Shown here one piece after another: positions 51,761-62,997 of a stretch of 64,000 nucleotides of DNA; within the stretch, counting starts at the first letter, position 1, and every line of letters starts with the position of its first letter. Source of the DNA: Rhodospirillaceae bacterium (GTDB lineage Bacteria; Pseudomonadota; Alphaproteobacteria; CACIAM-22H2); the NCBI GenBank assembly GCA_022843945.1, contig JALHMR010000012.1, forward strand, positions 1-64,000, written 5' to 3'. Below the pieces are notes generated by a model that saw only the letters and a list, made by a program, of their open reading frames with translations, searched no databases and was not told the origin of the DNA. The position numbers and the translations under genes were made by a program.

Positions 51761-53587
51761 ATGACCTTCACCCCGCAATTCCTCGATGAGATCCGCACGC
51801 GCCTGCCGTGCTCGGAGGTCATCGGGCGGCGCGTGAAGCTCACCCGCAAGGGTCGCGAGCAGGCCGGGCTCTGCCCCTTTCACAACGAGAAGACCCCGTC
51901 GTTCTGGGTGAATGACGAGAAGGGCTTCTTCCACTGCTTCGGTTGCGGAGCGCACGGCGATGTCATCGGTTTCACGATGCGCATCGACAACCTGTCCTTT
52001 CCCGAGACGGTCGAGAAGCTGGCCGGCGAGGCGGGGCTGGAGCTGCCGCGCTTCACGCCTCAGGAGCGCGAGCGCGCCAAGCGTCAGCAGACCCTCCACG
52101 AGGTCGTCGAGGCGGCCTGCCAGTGGTTCGAGAAGCAGCTTGAGGCCCCCGGCGGCAAGGCCGGGCTCGACTACCTGCTCGGCCGCGGCCTGACCCGCGA
52201 GACCATCGCCCGCTTCCGCCTGGGCTATGCGCCCGACGGGCGCGAGAACCTCAAGTCAGCCCTCAAGGCCGCCGGCGTGCCCGAGGCCCTGATGCTCGAG
52301 GGCGGGCTGGTGGTGAAGCCCGACGACGGCCGCGAGAGCTTCGATTTCTTCCGCGGCCGGGTGATGTTCCCGATCATGGACCGGCGTGGCCGGGTGGTCG
52401 CCTTCGGCGGCCGCATCATGGGCGACGGCCAGCCCAAGTATCTCAACTCGCGCGACACACCGCTCTTCGACAAGGGCCGCACCCTCTACGCCCTCGACAA
52501 GGCGCGGGTCGGGGTGGCCGGCGGGCAGGGGCGGGCGCCGGCCGAGCTCATCGTCGCCGAGGGCTACATGGACGTGATCGCCCTGCACGAGGCCGGGTTC
52601 GCCGGTGCCGTGGCGCCGCTCGGTACCGCCATTACCGAAAGCCAGATCGACATCCTGTGGAAGTTGGCGCCTGAGCCGGTGCTCTGTCTCGACGGCGACA
52701 GCGCCGGCCAGCGGGCGGCCCTGCGGGCGGCCGAGCGGGCCCTGCCGCTGCTCAAGCCTGGGCACAGCCTGCGCTTTGCCCGCCTGCCGGCTGGAGACGA
52801 CCCCGATACACTGATCCGCCGCCAGGGCGCCTCCGCCATGGCCGAGCTGATCGCCCGGGCCCGGCCCCTGGTCGACGTGGTCTGGGACGCCGAGGCGGCC
52901 GGCAAGCCCCTGGACACGCCAGAACGCCAGGCCGGGCTGGAGAAGCGCCTCAAGGAGCGGATCGCCGTCATTGCCGACCGTTCCGTGCAGCAACAATATT
53001 TCAATACGATCCGGGAGCGCCTGTGGACGACCTTCCGTCCGGCCCGGGGCGGACGCCGGCGGGCGGCCGCCACCCCCCCCATGCGCTCATCCGGGTTGGT
53101 CAGCAGCGCCCGGCCGGCCGAGGTGCTTCTGGCCACGCTGGTTAACCATCCAAGCTTGGCCCATGACCACTGCGAGGCGCTTGCCGGCCTGGCTCTGGGA
53201 AGTCTCGAATTCGACCGGATTCTCAAGGAAATCCTGTATTTTACCGCACGCGACGAACTTGACTCCGCCGGCCTGAAAAGCCATTTAATGCACACGGGAT
53301 TGGCCGCGCCCCTGGCGGAAATTACGCGGCCAGACCTTTATCAACTCTGGGCTTTCGCAGGACCTCAGGCGGAGATCGCAGCGGCCGAGATCGGGCTCAG
53401 GCATCTCCTCGACGGATTTCAGGAACGCGGACTGGAAGCCGAGGTGGGCGCGGCGGAGCGGGATTTGGCGACGGCAGACTCCGAGGAGAGCGAGGCCCGG
53501 TTGAACAGCCTGCAAAAGCAGCTTCACCATACCGGGCTACGGGGAACCCTTCCCGATGATGACGATTTAGGGCAGGCGCACGGCTAA
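51761..53587 (+). CDS. dnaG: DNA primase DnaG
   Basis: 608 residues. Zinc finger in CPFHNEKTPSFWVNDEKGFF plus the HCFGC box, the Toprim core with EGYMDVIALHEAGFAGAV, and a C-terminal DnaB-binding region. It makes the RNA primers for replication. There is a C8 run near 53073 in a linker; the reading frame is intact. rpoD follows, 81 bases on, as in the macromolecular-synthesis operon. Confidence 0.96.
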   Translation: MTFTPQFLDEIRTRLPCSEVIGRRVKLTRKGREQAGLCPFHNEKTPSFWVNDEKGFFHCFGCGAHGDVIGFTMRIDNLSFPETVEKLAGEAGLELPRFTPQERERAKRQQTLHEVVEAACQWFEKQLEAPGGKAGLDYLLGRGLTRETIARFRLGYAPDGRENLKSALKAAGVPEALMLEGGLVVKPDDGRESFDFFRGRVMFPIMDRRGRVVAFGGRIMGDGQPKYLNSRDTPLFDKGRTLYALDKARVGVAGGQGRAPAELIVAEGYMDVIALHEAGFAGAVAPLGTAITESQIDILWKLAPEPVLCLDGDSAGQRAALRAAERALPLLKPGHSLRFARLPAGDDPDTLIRRQGASAMAELIARARPLVDVVWDAEAAGKPLDTPERQAGLEKRLKERIAVIADRSVQQQYFNTIRERLWTTFRPARGGRRRAAATPPMRSSGLVSSARPAEVLLATLVNHPSLAHDHCEALAGLALGSLEFDRILKEILYFTARDELDSAGLKSHLMHTGLAAPLAEITRPDLYQLWAFAGPQAEIAAAEIGLRHLLDGFQERGLEAEVGAAERDLATADSEESEARLNSLQKQLHHTGLRGTLPDDDDLGQAHG

Positions 53588-53668
53588 AAGAGCTTTTTTG
53601 CAGTTTCGAGACATAGGGTAGGGGCGCGAGAATCGCCGGCCCCGAGCGGATAGGACGACGAACGACGC

Positions 53669-55672
<2,004 letters not shown>

Positions 55673-55698
55673 GACCGCGAGCCATCGCGTCAGTCAGC

Positions 55699-55726
55699 CG
55701 GCCGGGCCCCCCCGCGCCGGCCGTTT
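55699..55726 (+). terminator. Putative rpoD terminator
   Basis: Stem CGGCCGG (55699-55705) with CCGGCCG (55717-55723), 11-base loop and a short TTT end, 27 bases after the rpoD stop. The rest up to 55927 is non-coding; I see only a weak AT-rich stretch (near 55811-55832) that could hold the promoter of the next gene. Confidence 0.45.
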
Positions 55727-55927
55727 GCATTTCGGCGCCCGTCTATTTGGGGACAACTCCCCCGCGACTCGGGCGGGACCGCCGCAGCCCCCTTGTCGAC
55801 TGGAAAGATTGAGATAACATAGCCGCCATATTTGGGGGGCGACTCGAAAAGGCGGACCCGGGGCCGCTGACCGGCAGTGAGGCCATCACACCGGTCTGAT
55901 GTCACTTGGCCTTTGCTCAAGGACCCC

Positions 55928-56689
55928 GTGCCCAACGAACCGATTCCAATATCCATGCCCGGAGTGGCAGACGCCTACCTCCGGGCCGTTCGCGAAAAAT
56001 ACAACGCCATCGAGATCTGGCCAGAGTCGGACCGCTGGCTGGCCCATGTGAAGACATGGATCGCCGGCGCCATCGCCGAGTGGCAGCCGCGTCTCGGGCT
56101 CACCCCGAACTCCCGCATCCTCAATGCCGGTTCCGGCGACGAGTCCTACTCGATCGCCCCCGGCATGGTGATCAACAGCGACATCGCCGACCGCAAGCTG
56201 GTCGGCATGCCCTGCGGGGTGGCCGGCGACCTTGCCCGGCTGCCCTTGCAGACCGGCGCGGTCGATGTCTGCGTGTGCGTCGGCTCGGTGGTCAACTACG
56301 TGCCGGAGGTGCCGCGGGCGATCGACGAGATCGGCCGCGTGGTCAAGCCGGGCGGCAGCCTGATCCTCGAATTCGAGAACAGCGCCAGCCTCGAATACGT
56401 CGGCACGCCGCATTTCGGCCGCGACGTCTCCCAGGTCAGCACGTTCTTCATCTACGAGAACGAGAACATCTGGGTCTACAACGAGCGGCACATGCGCCGG
56501 CTCTTGAGCAATGCGGGGTTCGAGGTCGAGGCGGTGAGCCGGGCGCATTTCATCGCGCCCCTGGTCCACGGCTACGCCCAGAACATCCACTACGCCGCCC
56601 GCTTCCTGTGGCTGGACCGCTTCATCCGCCACATCCCGTTCCTCAACCGCCACTCGGCCAACGTCATCTATCTCTGCCGGCGGCGCTAG
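55928..56689 (+). CDS. SAM-dependent methyltransferase
   Basis: 253 residues from GTG 55928 (AAGGA 5 bases upstream). The class I methyltransferase motif I is ILNAGSGDESYSI, then GDLARLPLQTGAVDVCVCVGSVVNYV and VVKPGGSLILEF. The tail turns hydrophobic (FLWLDRFIRHIPFLNRH). Substrate unknown, perhaps a lipid or quinone-like molecule. Confidence 0.78.
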   Translation: MPNEPIPISMPGVADAYLRAVREKYNAIEIWPESDRWLAHVKTWIAGAIAEWQPRLGLTPNSRILNAGSGDESYSIAPGMVINSDIADRKLVGMPCGVAGDLARLPLQTGAVDVCVCVGSVVNYVPEVPRAIDEIGRVVKPGGSLILEFENSASLEYVGTPHFGRDVSQVSTFFIYENENIWVYNERHMRRLLSNAGFEVEAVSRAHFIAPLVHGYAQNIHYAARFLWLDRFIRHIPFLNRHSANVIYLCRRR

Positions 56690-56725
56690 CGAGGCTCGGG
56701 CGGATCGGGCCGCAAGCATGGAGGT

Positions 56726-56802
56726 TGGTGGGCCCGGCAGGACTCGAACCTGCGACAACACCGTTATGAGCGGCGCGTTCTAACCACCTGAACTACGGGC
56801 CC
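56726..56802 (-). tRNA. tRNA with CAU anticodon, probably tRNA-Ile2
   Basis: 77 bases, complete cloverleaf including CCA (56726-56728). Acceptor stem GGGCCCG/CGGGCCC, D loop with GGUGG-like turn, anticodon loop CUCAUAA, T arm GCAGG-UUCGAGU-CCUGC. CAU is read by elongator Met, initiator Met or Ile2; the GGGCCC acceptor stem and the CUCAUAA loop fit alphaproteobacterial tRNA-Ile2 (whose C34 is modified to lysidine), but tRNA-Met cannot be ruled out by eye. Chromosomal, unrelated to the ICE. Confidence 0.88.
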
Positions 56803-56905
56803 CCGCCTGCGGCGCGGGCACTCTTGCGCGCCCGGACGGCCGGTGTCTATAGGAGGCTTGCCGGACGCTTTCGGCCGCCTTGCAGGCCTGGAGGAGGGGC
56901 CATCC

Positions 56906-57442
56906 ATGCCCACCGCCCTGATCGTCATCGACATGCAGCAGGGCTCGTTCGCCGGCGGGACGCCGCGGTACGACGCCGAGGGCCTGGTGGGGCGCCTCAA
57001 CCGGCTCGCCGGGCGCGTGCGGGCCTCGGGCGGGATCGTCATCTATGTCCAGCATGACGGCCCCCCGGGCGACCCCCATCACCCGAGCCAGCCCGGGTGG
57101 CGGCTGCTGCCCGGGCTTGAGGCCCGGGAAGACGACATTTACGTCCGGAAGACATCCTGCGACGCCTTCCTGGAGACGGAACTGGACCCGGTCCTCAGGA
57201 ATGCCGGCATCGACCGGGTCGTCATCGGCGGCTGCGCGACGGACTATTGCGTCGACACGACGGTGCGCAGCGCGTTGGGCCGGCGTTACAGAACGGTCGT
57301 GCCGACGGACGGCCACACCACGGCCGACCGTCCCCACCTGCCGGCCGTCAAGATCATCGAGCACCACAACGCCGTCTGGGCGGATTTCCTGTCGCCCGTC
57401 GGCCCGGCGTCGCTGGCGCCCTGCGCGGTCATCGAGATCTAG
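56906..57442 (+). CDS. Isochorismatase-family cysteine hydrolase
   Basis: 178 residues: ALIVIDMQQGSF with catalytic Asp, YVRKTSCDAFLETELD with Lys, and GGCATDYCVDTTVRSAL with the active Cys region. Members hydrolyse amides such as nicotinamide or ureidoacrylate; the substrate here is open. ATG 56906 follows a strong GGAGGAGGGG site. Confidence 0.88.
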   Translation: MPTALIVIDMQQGSFAGGTPRYDAEGLVGRLNRLAGRVRASGGIVIYVQHDGPPGDPHHPSQPGWRLLPGLEAREDDIYVRKTSCDAFLETELDPVLRNAGIDRVVIGGCATDYCVDTTVRSALGRRYRTVVPTDGHTTADRPHLPAVKIIEHHNAVWADFLSPVGPASLAPCAVIEI

Positions 57443-57542
57443 GCGAACCTGGGAAAACCCTATATTTGCCAGGGAATTCGGTTGACCGGGCTCGGCCCGG
57501 GCCGCTATCTCATGGCGCGGGGAGAACCGCCGTGAAGGACGG

Positions 57543-57857
57543 ATGGAAACGATGACTTTTGTGACGAAAAAGGCGGCCCTTGCTTCCGCCATCGTGGCTC
57601 TGTTCACCCTGGCAGCCTGCGGGCAAAGCGAGAAGTTCAACCGCGCGGCCTACGACGTCTGCCTGACCGATGCCAAGAAGGCGGGCTCCAAGCTGGCCGG
57701 CGCCACCTTCGCCAAGTTTGAGGACGCGAAGATCGCGAGCTCGACCGGCGACGATCTGTTCCGGGTCAATATTCCCTACGAGATGAACGGGCAGAAGGCC
57801 CTGTTCCAGTGCATCGCGGAAAAGAACCGCGACGGCAGCTTCAAGATCGCCGACTGA
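57543..57857 (+). CDS. Small putative lipoprotein
   Basis: 104 residues (101 from ATG 57552). Signal helix with lipobox (ALFTLAACGQ), so lipidated at Cys; the mature part is about 80 residues with a cysteine pair (YDVCLTDAKK, LFQCIAEKN). No known family or function. Confidence 0.7.
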   Translation: METMTFVTKKAALASAIVALFTLAACGQSEKFNRAAYDVCLTDAKKAGSKLAGATFAKFEDAKIASSTGDDLFRVNIPYEMNGQKALFQCIAEKNRDGSFKIAD

Positions 57858-57873
57858 AACCGGCGGCCGGCGC

Positions 57874-58254
57874 CTAGAGCGTCGGCCCTTTTCCGATCAA
57901 CTGGAGCACGAAGGTCATCGCCCACATGGCGACGGCGGCGATCGATGTCACGGTCGCGTGCCAGAGATAGCGTTCGCGCAGGATGTTGCCAAAGACCTGC
58001 TGCGCCCGCTCCTCGGGGAGGTCGTGGCGCTTGTCCATCAGAAGGTAAACTTCGGTGTGCTGGTAGCGCCGGCTGCCGGCGTCATACGCCTTCCACAGCA
58101 GCACGCCGACCATGAAGGTGATACTGGTGGCCCCCAGCTTGAACGACACCGCCATGTCCCAGTAGAGCGCCACCATCCCGGTAGCAATGGCGAGGAAACC
58201 GAAGCCGCAGGCCCGGCGGATCGATTGGTCGGCAAAGTAGCGGATGCGATCCAT
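57874..58254 (-). CDS. Small membrane protein, two pairs of helices
   Basis: 126 residues from ATG 58254 (GAGAG site). Helices at about 15-32, 36-53 and 95-117, with a charged loop. No recognised family. It stands alone between the lipoprotein gene and the next pair. Confidence 0.65.
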   Translation of the reverse strand: MDRIRYFADQSIRRACGFGFLAIATGMVALYWDMAVSFKLGATSITFMVGVLLWKAYDAGSRRYQHTEVYLLMDKRHDLPEERAQQVFGNILRERYLWHATVTSIAAVAMWAMTFVLQLIGKGPTL

Positions 58255-58399
58255 GGCTCTCTCACCACAAACGCCGGCTCGGCCCGAAAATTCCCCTACC
58301 CGGATAATGCCTGAAAGCGCTGGACAATTCCCGGTAAGGCCTTGGGGGAAATCGCGCAAAAACGGGTAGGTCGTGCCGCCGCCGGCAGCGCAACCTTCG

Positions 58400-58744
58400 T
58401 CAGGAGGCGATGCCGCTCAGATTCTGCAGGGCCGGCACGGTCATCAGGATGGCCGCGGCGAACCAGATCCACATCGAGGCCGGGCTTCGCTCATCCGTCT
58501 CCACGAAGCGCTCGTAGAGAGCGGCGGGAATGCCGCTGACCAAAAGGGTCGCGGTCGAGACAATGATCGAGCTGAAAAACAGCGACCAGCCGACCGTGCG
58601 GGGGAACATCTCCGGCATCAGGATCGGGGCGATCTGCAGGGCGATCGCCAGGTAGGGCGAAAAGATGCCATTCACCACGCAGACGCTGACCACGAGGTTG
58701 AGCAGGCCGCGGCGGTCGAGGACGGAGGGACGCTGCTCGCTCAT
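58400..58744 (-). CDS. Small membrane protein (second of a coupled pair)
   Basis: 114 residues with about three membrane helices. Its ATG overlaps the upstream stop by 4 bases. No recognised family; the pair may be subunits of one complex. Confidence 0.65.
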   Translation of the reverse strand: MSEQRPSVLDRRGLLNLVVSVCVVNGIFSPYLAIALQIAPILMPEMFPRTVGWSLFFSSIIVSTATLLVSGIPAALYERFVETDERSPASMWIWFAAAILMTVPALQNLSGIAS

Positions 58745-59067
58745 GGCGTGGCTCCCGTGGCAGCCATGCGCGGCGTCAGTTCGGCCGCGTACATGAAGGC
58801 GAAGAACAGGACGCGGAAAACCACGACCCAGAAGGCCGCGATCGGCAGCAGTACATGGCCGTGGAGCTGGCGCGGGGTGATGAAGGCGACCGGCGGCAGC
58901 AGCCAGTCGGTCAGCCGGCAGAACCAGCGATAAATGTAGTTGGGCGAATCAGGCGGCAGGAAGAAGGCGAGGCCGAAGCGCCCGAACAGCGTATAGAACA
59001 GGACCGACAGGGCGTAGTTGGGGAAGTGAAAGTACCAGTACCCCCACCAGATATCCGGGCTGCTCAT
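58741..59067 (-). CDS. YggT-like small membrane protein (first of a coupled pair)
   Basis: 108 residues; a hydrophobic protein with FCRLTDWLLPPVAFITPR and a second helix pair, resembling YggT-type membrane proteins, though the match is weak. Overlaps the next gene by 4 bases. Upstream lies the symporter operon end. Confidence 0.55.
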   Translation of the reverse strand: MSSPDIWWGYWYFHFPNYALSVLFYTLFGRFGLAFFLPPDSPNYIYRWFCRLTDWLLPPVAFITPRQLHGHVLLPIAAFWVVVFRVLFFAFMYAAELTPRMAATGATP

Positions 59068-59176
59068 GAAGTCCTTCTAGCCTAGTGCCCCGGGCAGGGA
59101 AACAGCTCGATTGATGACGCTCAAAAAAATGGGGCCCGCTTGCGCGGGCCCCAGGTCCTTCCGATCGCTCGGAAGC

Positions 59177-60964
59177 TTAGTGCAGCGCTTCGGCGTTCCG
59201 GACCGCGCCCGAGGGGGTGCGGATCGAGTCGACGAAGTCCTGCATTTCCTTCGAGGGCGGCGTCGTCACCAGGCTGACCGCCCAGGTCACGATGAACGCC
59301 ACCGGCAGGCCGAACAGCGCGCTCGAGATATTGCGGATCCCGAACCACAGCGGCATGTCGAAGTAGCGTGTCATCACCAGGTAGTAGAGGCACACGCCGA
59401 AGCCAGCCATCATACCGACGATGGCGCCGGTCGAGGTGGTCCGCTTCCACCAGATGCCGAGCACCAGCGGGGCGAAGAGCCCGGCTGCCGCCAGCGAGAA
59501 CGCCCAGGCCACCATCTGGATGATGCCCGAGGGACGCGTGCCGGCAACCGCCGCACCGAGGATGGCCACGATGACCAGCAGGGCGCGGGAGACCATGAGA
59601 CGCCTCAGCGTCGACGCCTTCGGATCGATCATCTTGTAGTAGATGTCGTGACTGAGGGCGTTGGCGATGGCGAGCAGCAGGCCGTCGGCGGTGGAGAGCG
59701 CGGCGGCGAGACCGCCGGCGGCCACCAGGCCCGAGATGACATACGGCAGACCGGCGATTTCCGGCATCGCCAAGACGATGATGTCCTGGTTGATGACGAA
59801 TTCCGCCAGCTGCAGGATGCCGTCGCTGTTCGCGTCCCGGATGGTCAGCAGACCACCGACCTGCGACCAGTTCTGCACCCAGGCCGGCAGGCTCGCGATC
59901 GGCTGACCGATCACGTTCTGGTAGACCTCGAGCTTGCAGAACGCGGCGTAGGCGGGCGCGGTGAAGTAGAGCAGGAAGATGAAGAAAATGCTCCAGCCCA
60001 CCGATTCACGAGCTTCCTTGACGCTGGGGGTCGTGAAGTAGCGCATCAGGACGTGCGGCAGCGACGCGGTGCCGACCATCAGGCAGAGGATGAGAGCCCA
60101 GAAGTTGTGGAACTCATTCCAGCTGAACTTGCCGGCGTTGTCGACGAAGGCCGCGGCGTGCGGACGAACCACACCCAGGGTCTTCTCGAGCTCCGCGATC
60201 GAGGCCAGCGCCTGACCGTAGGTCAGCTCGGGGATGGGAACCCCGTACTTCTTGGTCGACAGCCAGATCACCGGCACCAGATAGGCGATGATCAGGATGA
60301 TGTACTGCGCCACCTGCGTCCAGGTGACGGCACGCATACCACCGAGCATCGAGCACACCAGGATCCCGAGGAGACCGACGAAGATCGCCGCCTCGAAGGG
60401 AATGCCGATGAAGCGCGAGGTGATGATGCCGATGCCGAAGCACTGGGCGACGATGTAGGTGAACGAGGCCGAGAACAGCACGATCACGCCGCAGACGCGG
60501 GCAGTGTTGCCCTCGTAGCGGGTGCCCAGGAAGTCCGGCACCGTGAACTGGCCGAACTTGCGCAGGTACGGTGCCAGCAGGATGGCGACGAGCACGTAGC
60601 CGCCGGTCCAGCCGAGCACGTAGCCCAGGTTGGCATAACCGGCGAGGTAGAGACCGCCGGCCATGGAGATGAACGACGCGGCGCTCATCCAGTCGGCGCC
60701 GGTCGCCATGCCGTTGTAGAACGCCGGAACCGCACGTCCCGCGACGTAGTATTCCGAGAGTTCCGCGGTGCGCGACAGGATGCCGATATAGGCGTAGACG
60801 CCGATCGTCAGGAAGACGAAGGCGTAGCCGATGACCTGGTTGGAGACGCCCATCTGCTCGAGAATCGCGAGCAGGATGGTGAACCCGATAAAGCCGCCGG
60901 TGTAGCCACCGTAGACCTTGCCGAGATTGGCGAGAAACCCGCCTTTTCCGACTTCGTATGCCAT
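59177..60964 (-). CDS. Sodium:solute symporter, acetate-permease-like
   Basis: 595 residues with about 13 membrane helices and SSS-family motifs (SAASFISMAGGLYLAGYANLG, VLLAPYLRKFGQFTVPDFLG, the DGLLLAIANAL helix). With the DUF4212 protein it is a two-gene unit like the small-subunit-aided symporters of carboxylates. It starts 10 bases after that gene. Confidence 0.9.
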   Translation of the reverse strand: MAYEVGKGGFLANLGKVYGGYTGGFIGFTILLAILEQMGVSNQVIGYAFVFLTIGVYAYIGILSRTAELSEYYVAGRAVPAFYNGMATGADWMSAASFISMAGGLYLAGYANLGYVLGWTGGYVLVAILLAPYLRKFGQFTVPDFLGTRYEGNTARVCGVIVLFSASFTYIVAQCFGIGIITSRFIGIPFEAAIFVGLLGILVCSMLGGMRAVTWTQVAQYIILIIAYLVPVIWLSTKKYGVPIPELTYGQALASIAELEKTLGVVRPHAAAFVDNAGKFSWNEFHNFWALILCLMVGTASLPHVLMRYFTTPSVKEARESVGWSIFFIFLLYFTAPAYAAFCKLEVYQNVIGQPIASLPAWVQNWSQVGGLLTIRDANSDGILQLAEFVINQDIIVLAMPEIAGLPYVISGLVAAGGLAAALSTADGLLLAIANALSHDIYYKMIDPKASTLRRLMVSRALLVIVAILGAAVAGTRPSGIIQMVAWAFSLAAAGLFAPLVLGIWWKRTTSTGAIVGMMAGFGVCLYYLVMTRYFDMPLWFGIRNISSALFGLPVAFIVTWAVSLVTTPPSKEMQDFVDSIRTPSGAVRNAEALH

Positions 60965-60974
60965 GGTTTCCCCC

Positions 60975-61241
60975 TCAATCCTCGGCGACGCCGAATTCTT
61001 CGTCGATCCGGTTCTGGGCCGAAGCGTTCCAGAAGCAGAGCACGACGAAGGCGATCAGCGAGCCCTGCGCGGCCATGTAGAAGCCCAGCGGGAACCCGAG
61101 GATCACGATTTGATTCAATTGAACGGCGAAGAAATGGACACCGAAGCTGAAGACGAACCACCAGAACATGATGGTCCACATGAGCTTCGAGGTCTTTTTC
61201 CAGTGCTCTTCCCGTTTTTCGGGAGACAAATTATCTGCCAT
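60975..61241 (-). CDS. DUF4212 small subunit of the symporter
   Basis: 88 residues from ATG 61241. Two membrane helices (about 20-40, 50-70) as in the family that always precedes this type of symporter. Short ribosome site GGGGAT upstream. Confidence 0.88.
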   Translation of the reverse strand: MADNLSPEKREEHWKKTSKLMWTIMFWWFVFSFGVHFFAVQLNQIVILGFPLGFYMAAQGSLIAFVVLCFWNASAQNRIDEEFGVAED

Positions 61242-61418
61242 GTCCCGTATCCCCTTTTTCGTTTTACGATTTGATGCATCCCCCGCTGTCTTCACTGGAA
61301 GACCGCGCGACCCACTCGACGCCCCTGGCGCGAGCGTATTCCGACAAACTGCGTTGAGGTGTCCCGTGCCCCTTTCGGGGGCGTAACCCCCTAATTTTTA
61401 TATTTTTCTCCGACTCCA

Positions 61419-61447
61419 AGTATATCATCCGCCCAATTCGCGGACAA
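61419..61447 (-). promoter_or_regulatory. Sigma70 promoter for the DUF4212-symporter operon
   Basis: On the minus strand TTGTCC (61447-61442) lies 17 bases before TATACT (61424-61419), a near-consensus pair. The 5' leader to ATG 61241 is about 170 bases and contains a small hairpin GGGGG-TTACG-CCCCC (about 61379-61394 on the + strand). Nothing else is seen in 61242-61500 apart from the ribosome site of the plus-strand gene at 61501. Confidence 0.65.
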
Positions 61448-61500
61448 CGGCGGCGCTTGACGATGCCGCACTGCACAAACAGGATTGAAGGCGAGTCGCT

Positions 61501-62121
61501 ATGTTCAGACAACTGCTCCAGCGCTGGCGCCGGCCGGCAATCGTCACGGCCGATGCGCTGGGGACCTTCCTCGACCAGAACGCCTCGCTGATCGCCCAGA
61601 AAACGATCATCGGCTACTGCACGGTGAAGACGATGCTGCCGCTGGCGGAGCTGATGAAGGAGCAGCGCTTCGCCGACGCGATGGAACTCTCGCGCTGGGA
61701 AGCCTACGCGGCCGCCCTGTCCGACATGTTCGTGGTCGCCGAAGGCCGGCTTCGCGAAGCGGCGGCCGGCAGGCCCTACGACCTCGTCGAGCGCCTGGCG
61801 GCGCTGTTTGAAACGATCCTGAATCGCCATCCCGCGCCGGCCCACAAGACGGGCGGCTGGGCTGCCGATGCGGCAGCCATGCGCCAACGCCTGACGACGG
61901 CGCAGCTCGCCCCGCCGATGGCCATGGCCGATATTGTGCTGACCTGCGCCGAGAAGATCTACGTCACGCTGCCGATCCACGAACGGCTGCGCGAGCCCGA
62001 CAAGCCGGCGATCGTGGCCAACGTGCAGTTCATGATGGTCGGCATGGCGCATCGTTTCGACACGGAAATCGACAGCGCCGCGATCGTGGCCGACCTCATG
62101 GGGGCCACGCGCGTTCCTTGA
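61501..62121 (+). CDS. Conserved hypothetical helical protein
   Basis: 206 residues, all-helical, Ala/Arg-rich, no signal or membrane helix. Motif ALGTFLDQNASLIAQKTIIG at the start and VANVQFMMVGMAHRF near the end. Not recognised; it lies between the symporter operon and the response regulator and may act with them. Confidence 0.6.
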   Translation: MFRQLLQRWRRPAIVTADALGTFLDQNASLIAQKTIIGYCTVKTMLPLAELMKEQRFADAMELSRWEAYAAALSDMFVVAEGRLREAAAGRPYDLVERLAALFETILNRHPAPAHKTGGWAADAAAMRQRLTTAQLAPPMAMADIVLTCAEKIYVTLPIHERLREPDKPAIVANVQFMMVGMAHRFDTEIDSAAIVADLMGATRVP

Positions 62122-62182
62122 TCTGCTGCGGGTGAGCCTGCCGGTCCCGCCGGCCAGGCGCGCTGCGTTCCTCAAAACCCCT

Positions 62183-62215
62183 CTCCCTGCCGAGGGTTGT
62201 GTCGTTGGCAGGGAG
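62183..62215. terminator. Hairpin between two converging genes
   Basis: CTCCCTGCC (62183-62191) with GGCAGGGAG (62207-62215), 15-base loop, no T-run. It separates the ends of the helical protein and the response regulator genes. Confidence 0.4.
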
Positions 62216-62216
62216 T

Positions 62217-62864
62217 CTAAGGAACCCCGTAAGGGCCTACAATTAGGGTAAACCCTAAGCGGGCGGTGGTGGTCATCGACAACCGGACCAGCTCGGCCAC
62301 CGAATGGACGTGCAACTTTTCCATGATGCGGGCGCGATGGGCTTCGACCGTCTTGATGCTGACCGCGAGTTCGTCCGCGATCATGCGATTGAGCTTGCCG
62401 GCCACGACCCGCTCCATGACCTCGCGCTCGCGCGGGGTGAGGGAGGCGATGGTAGCCTGCGAGGCCTCGGCCTCGCGGCGCCGCTCGTAGCCCTCGGTGT
62501 CGCGGCGCAGGCAGCCGCAGACCACTTCGACGACCTTCTTGTAGTCGAACGGCTTGACGATGAAGTCGACCGCGCCGTCCTTGACCGCCTGGACGGCCTG
62601 GGCCACTTGCGCGGTGCCGGAGATGAAGATGATCGGCAGGTCAATGCCGCGTTCCTTGAGGCGCTGCTGCAGCCCCAGACCGTCCATGCCCCGCAGCTTG
62701 AGGTCGAGCACCAGGCAGCCGGGACCGCGCTCGCGATAGGTTTCGAGGAAGGTCTCGGCGTTGGCGAAGGCCTCGACGCGCACACCTTCTTTTTCCATCA
62801 GCCAGACCAGCAGGCGACGGATCGAAGCGTCGTCATCGACGACGTAGACGGTTGCTGTCGGCAT
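62217..62864 (-). CDS. FixJ/NarL-type response regulator
   Basis: About 215 residues from ATG 62864 (ATG 62903 with a better GGGGGAA site adds 13 residues). The receiver domain starts VYVVDDDASIRRLLVWL, with the phosphoacceptor Asp in VLDLKLRGMDG and the KPFD end; a LuxR-type HTH (LTPREREVMERVVAGKLNRM) follows. No partner kinase is in the window. Neighbours suggest control of the symporter. Confidence 0.88.
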   Translation of the reverse strand: MPTATVYVVDDDASIRRLLVWLMEKEGVRVEAFANAETFLETYRERGPGCLVLDLKLRGMDGLGLQQRLKERGIDLPIIFISGTAQVAQAVQAVKDGAVDFIVKPFDYKKVVEVVCGCLRRDTEGYERRREAEASQATIASLTPREREVMERVVAGKLNRMIADELAVSIKTVEAHRARIMEKLHVHSVAELVRLSMTTTARLGFTLIVGPYGVP

Positions 62865-62997
62865 CGCCGGGTCGCCCGGCGGGCCATTGGTGCCCAAGGC
62901 CATGCAGCGCTTCCCCCGTATTCCGGCCATTGTGAAGACTGGAGCGCCGGGTTGGCAATAGCTTAAAGTGGGCCAGCCATTCCCGGGGGTGGCGCCC

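Noticed and set aside
53070-53085. Possible frameshift at the C8 run in dnaG
   Set aside because: The frame stays open to a normal C-terminus and length, so no frameshift is needed.
59111-61150. 679-codon plus-strand frame opposite the symporter
   Set aside because: Shadow; Arg/Asp/Gly-rich and without motifs, while the opposite strand shows the symporter.
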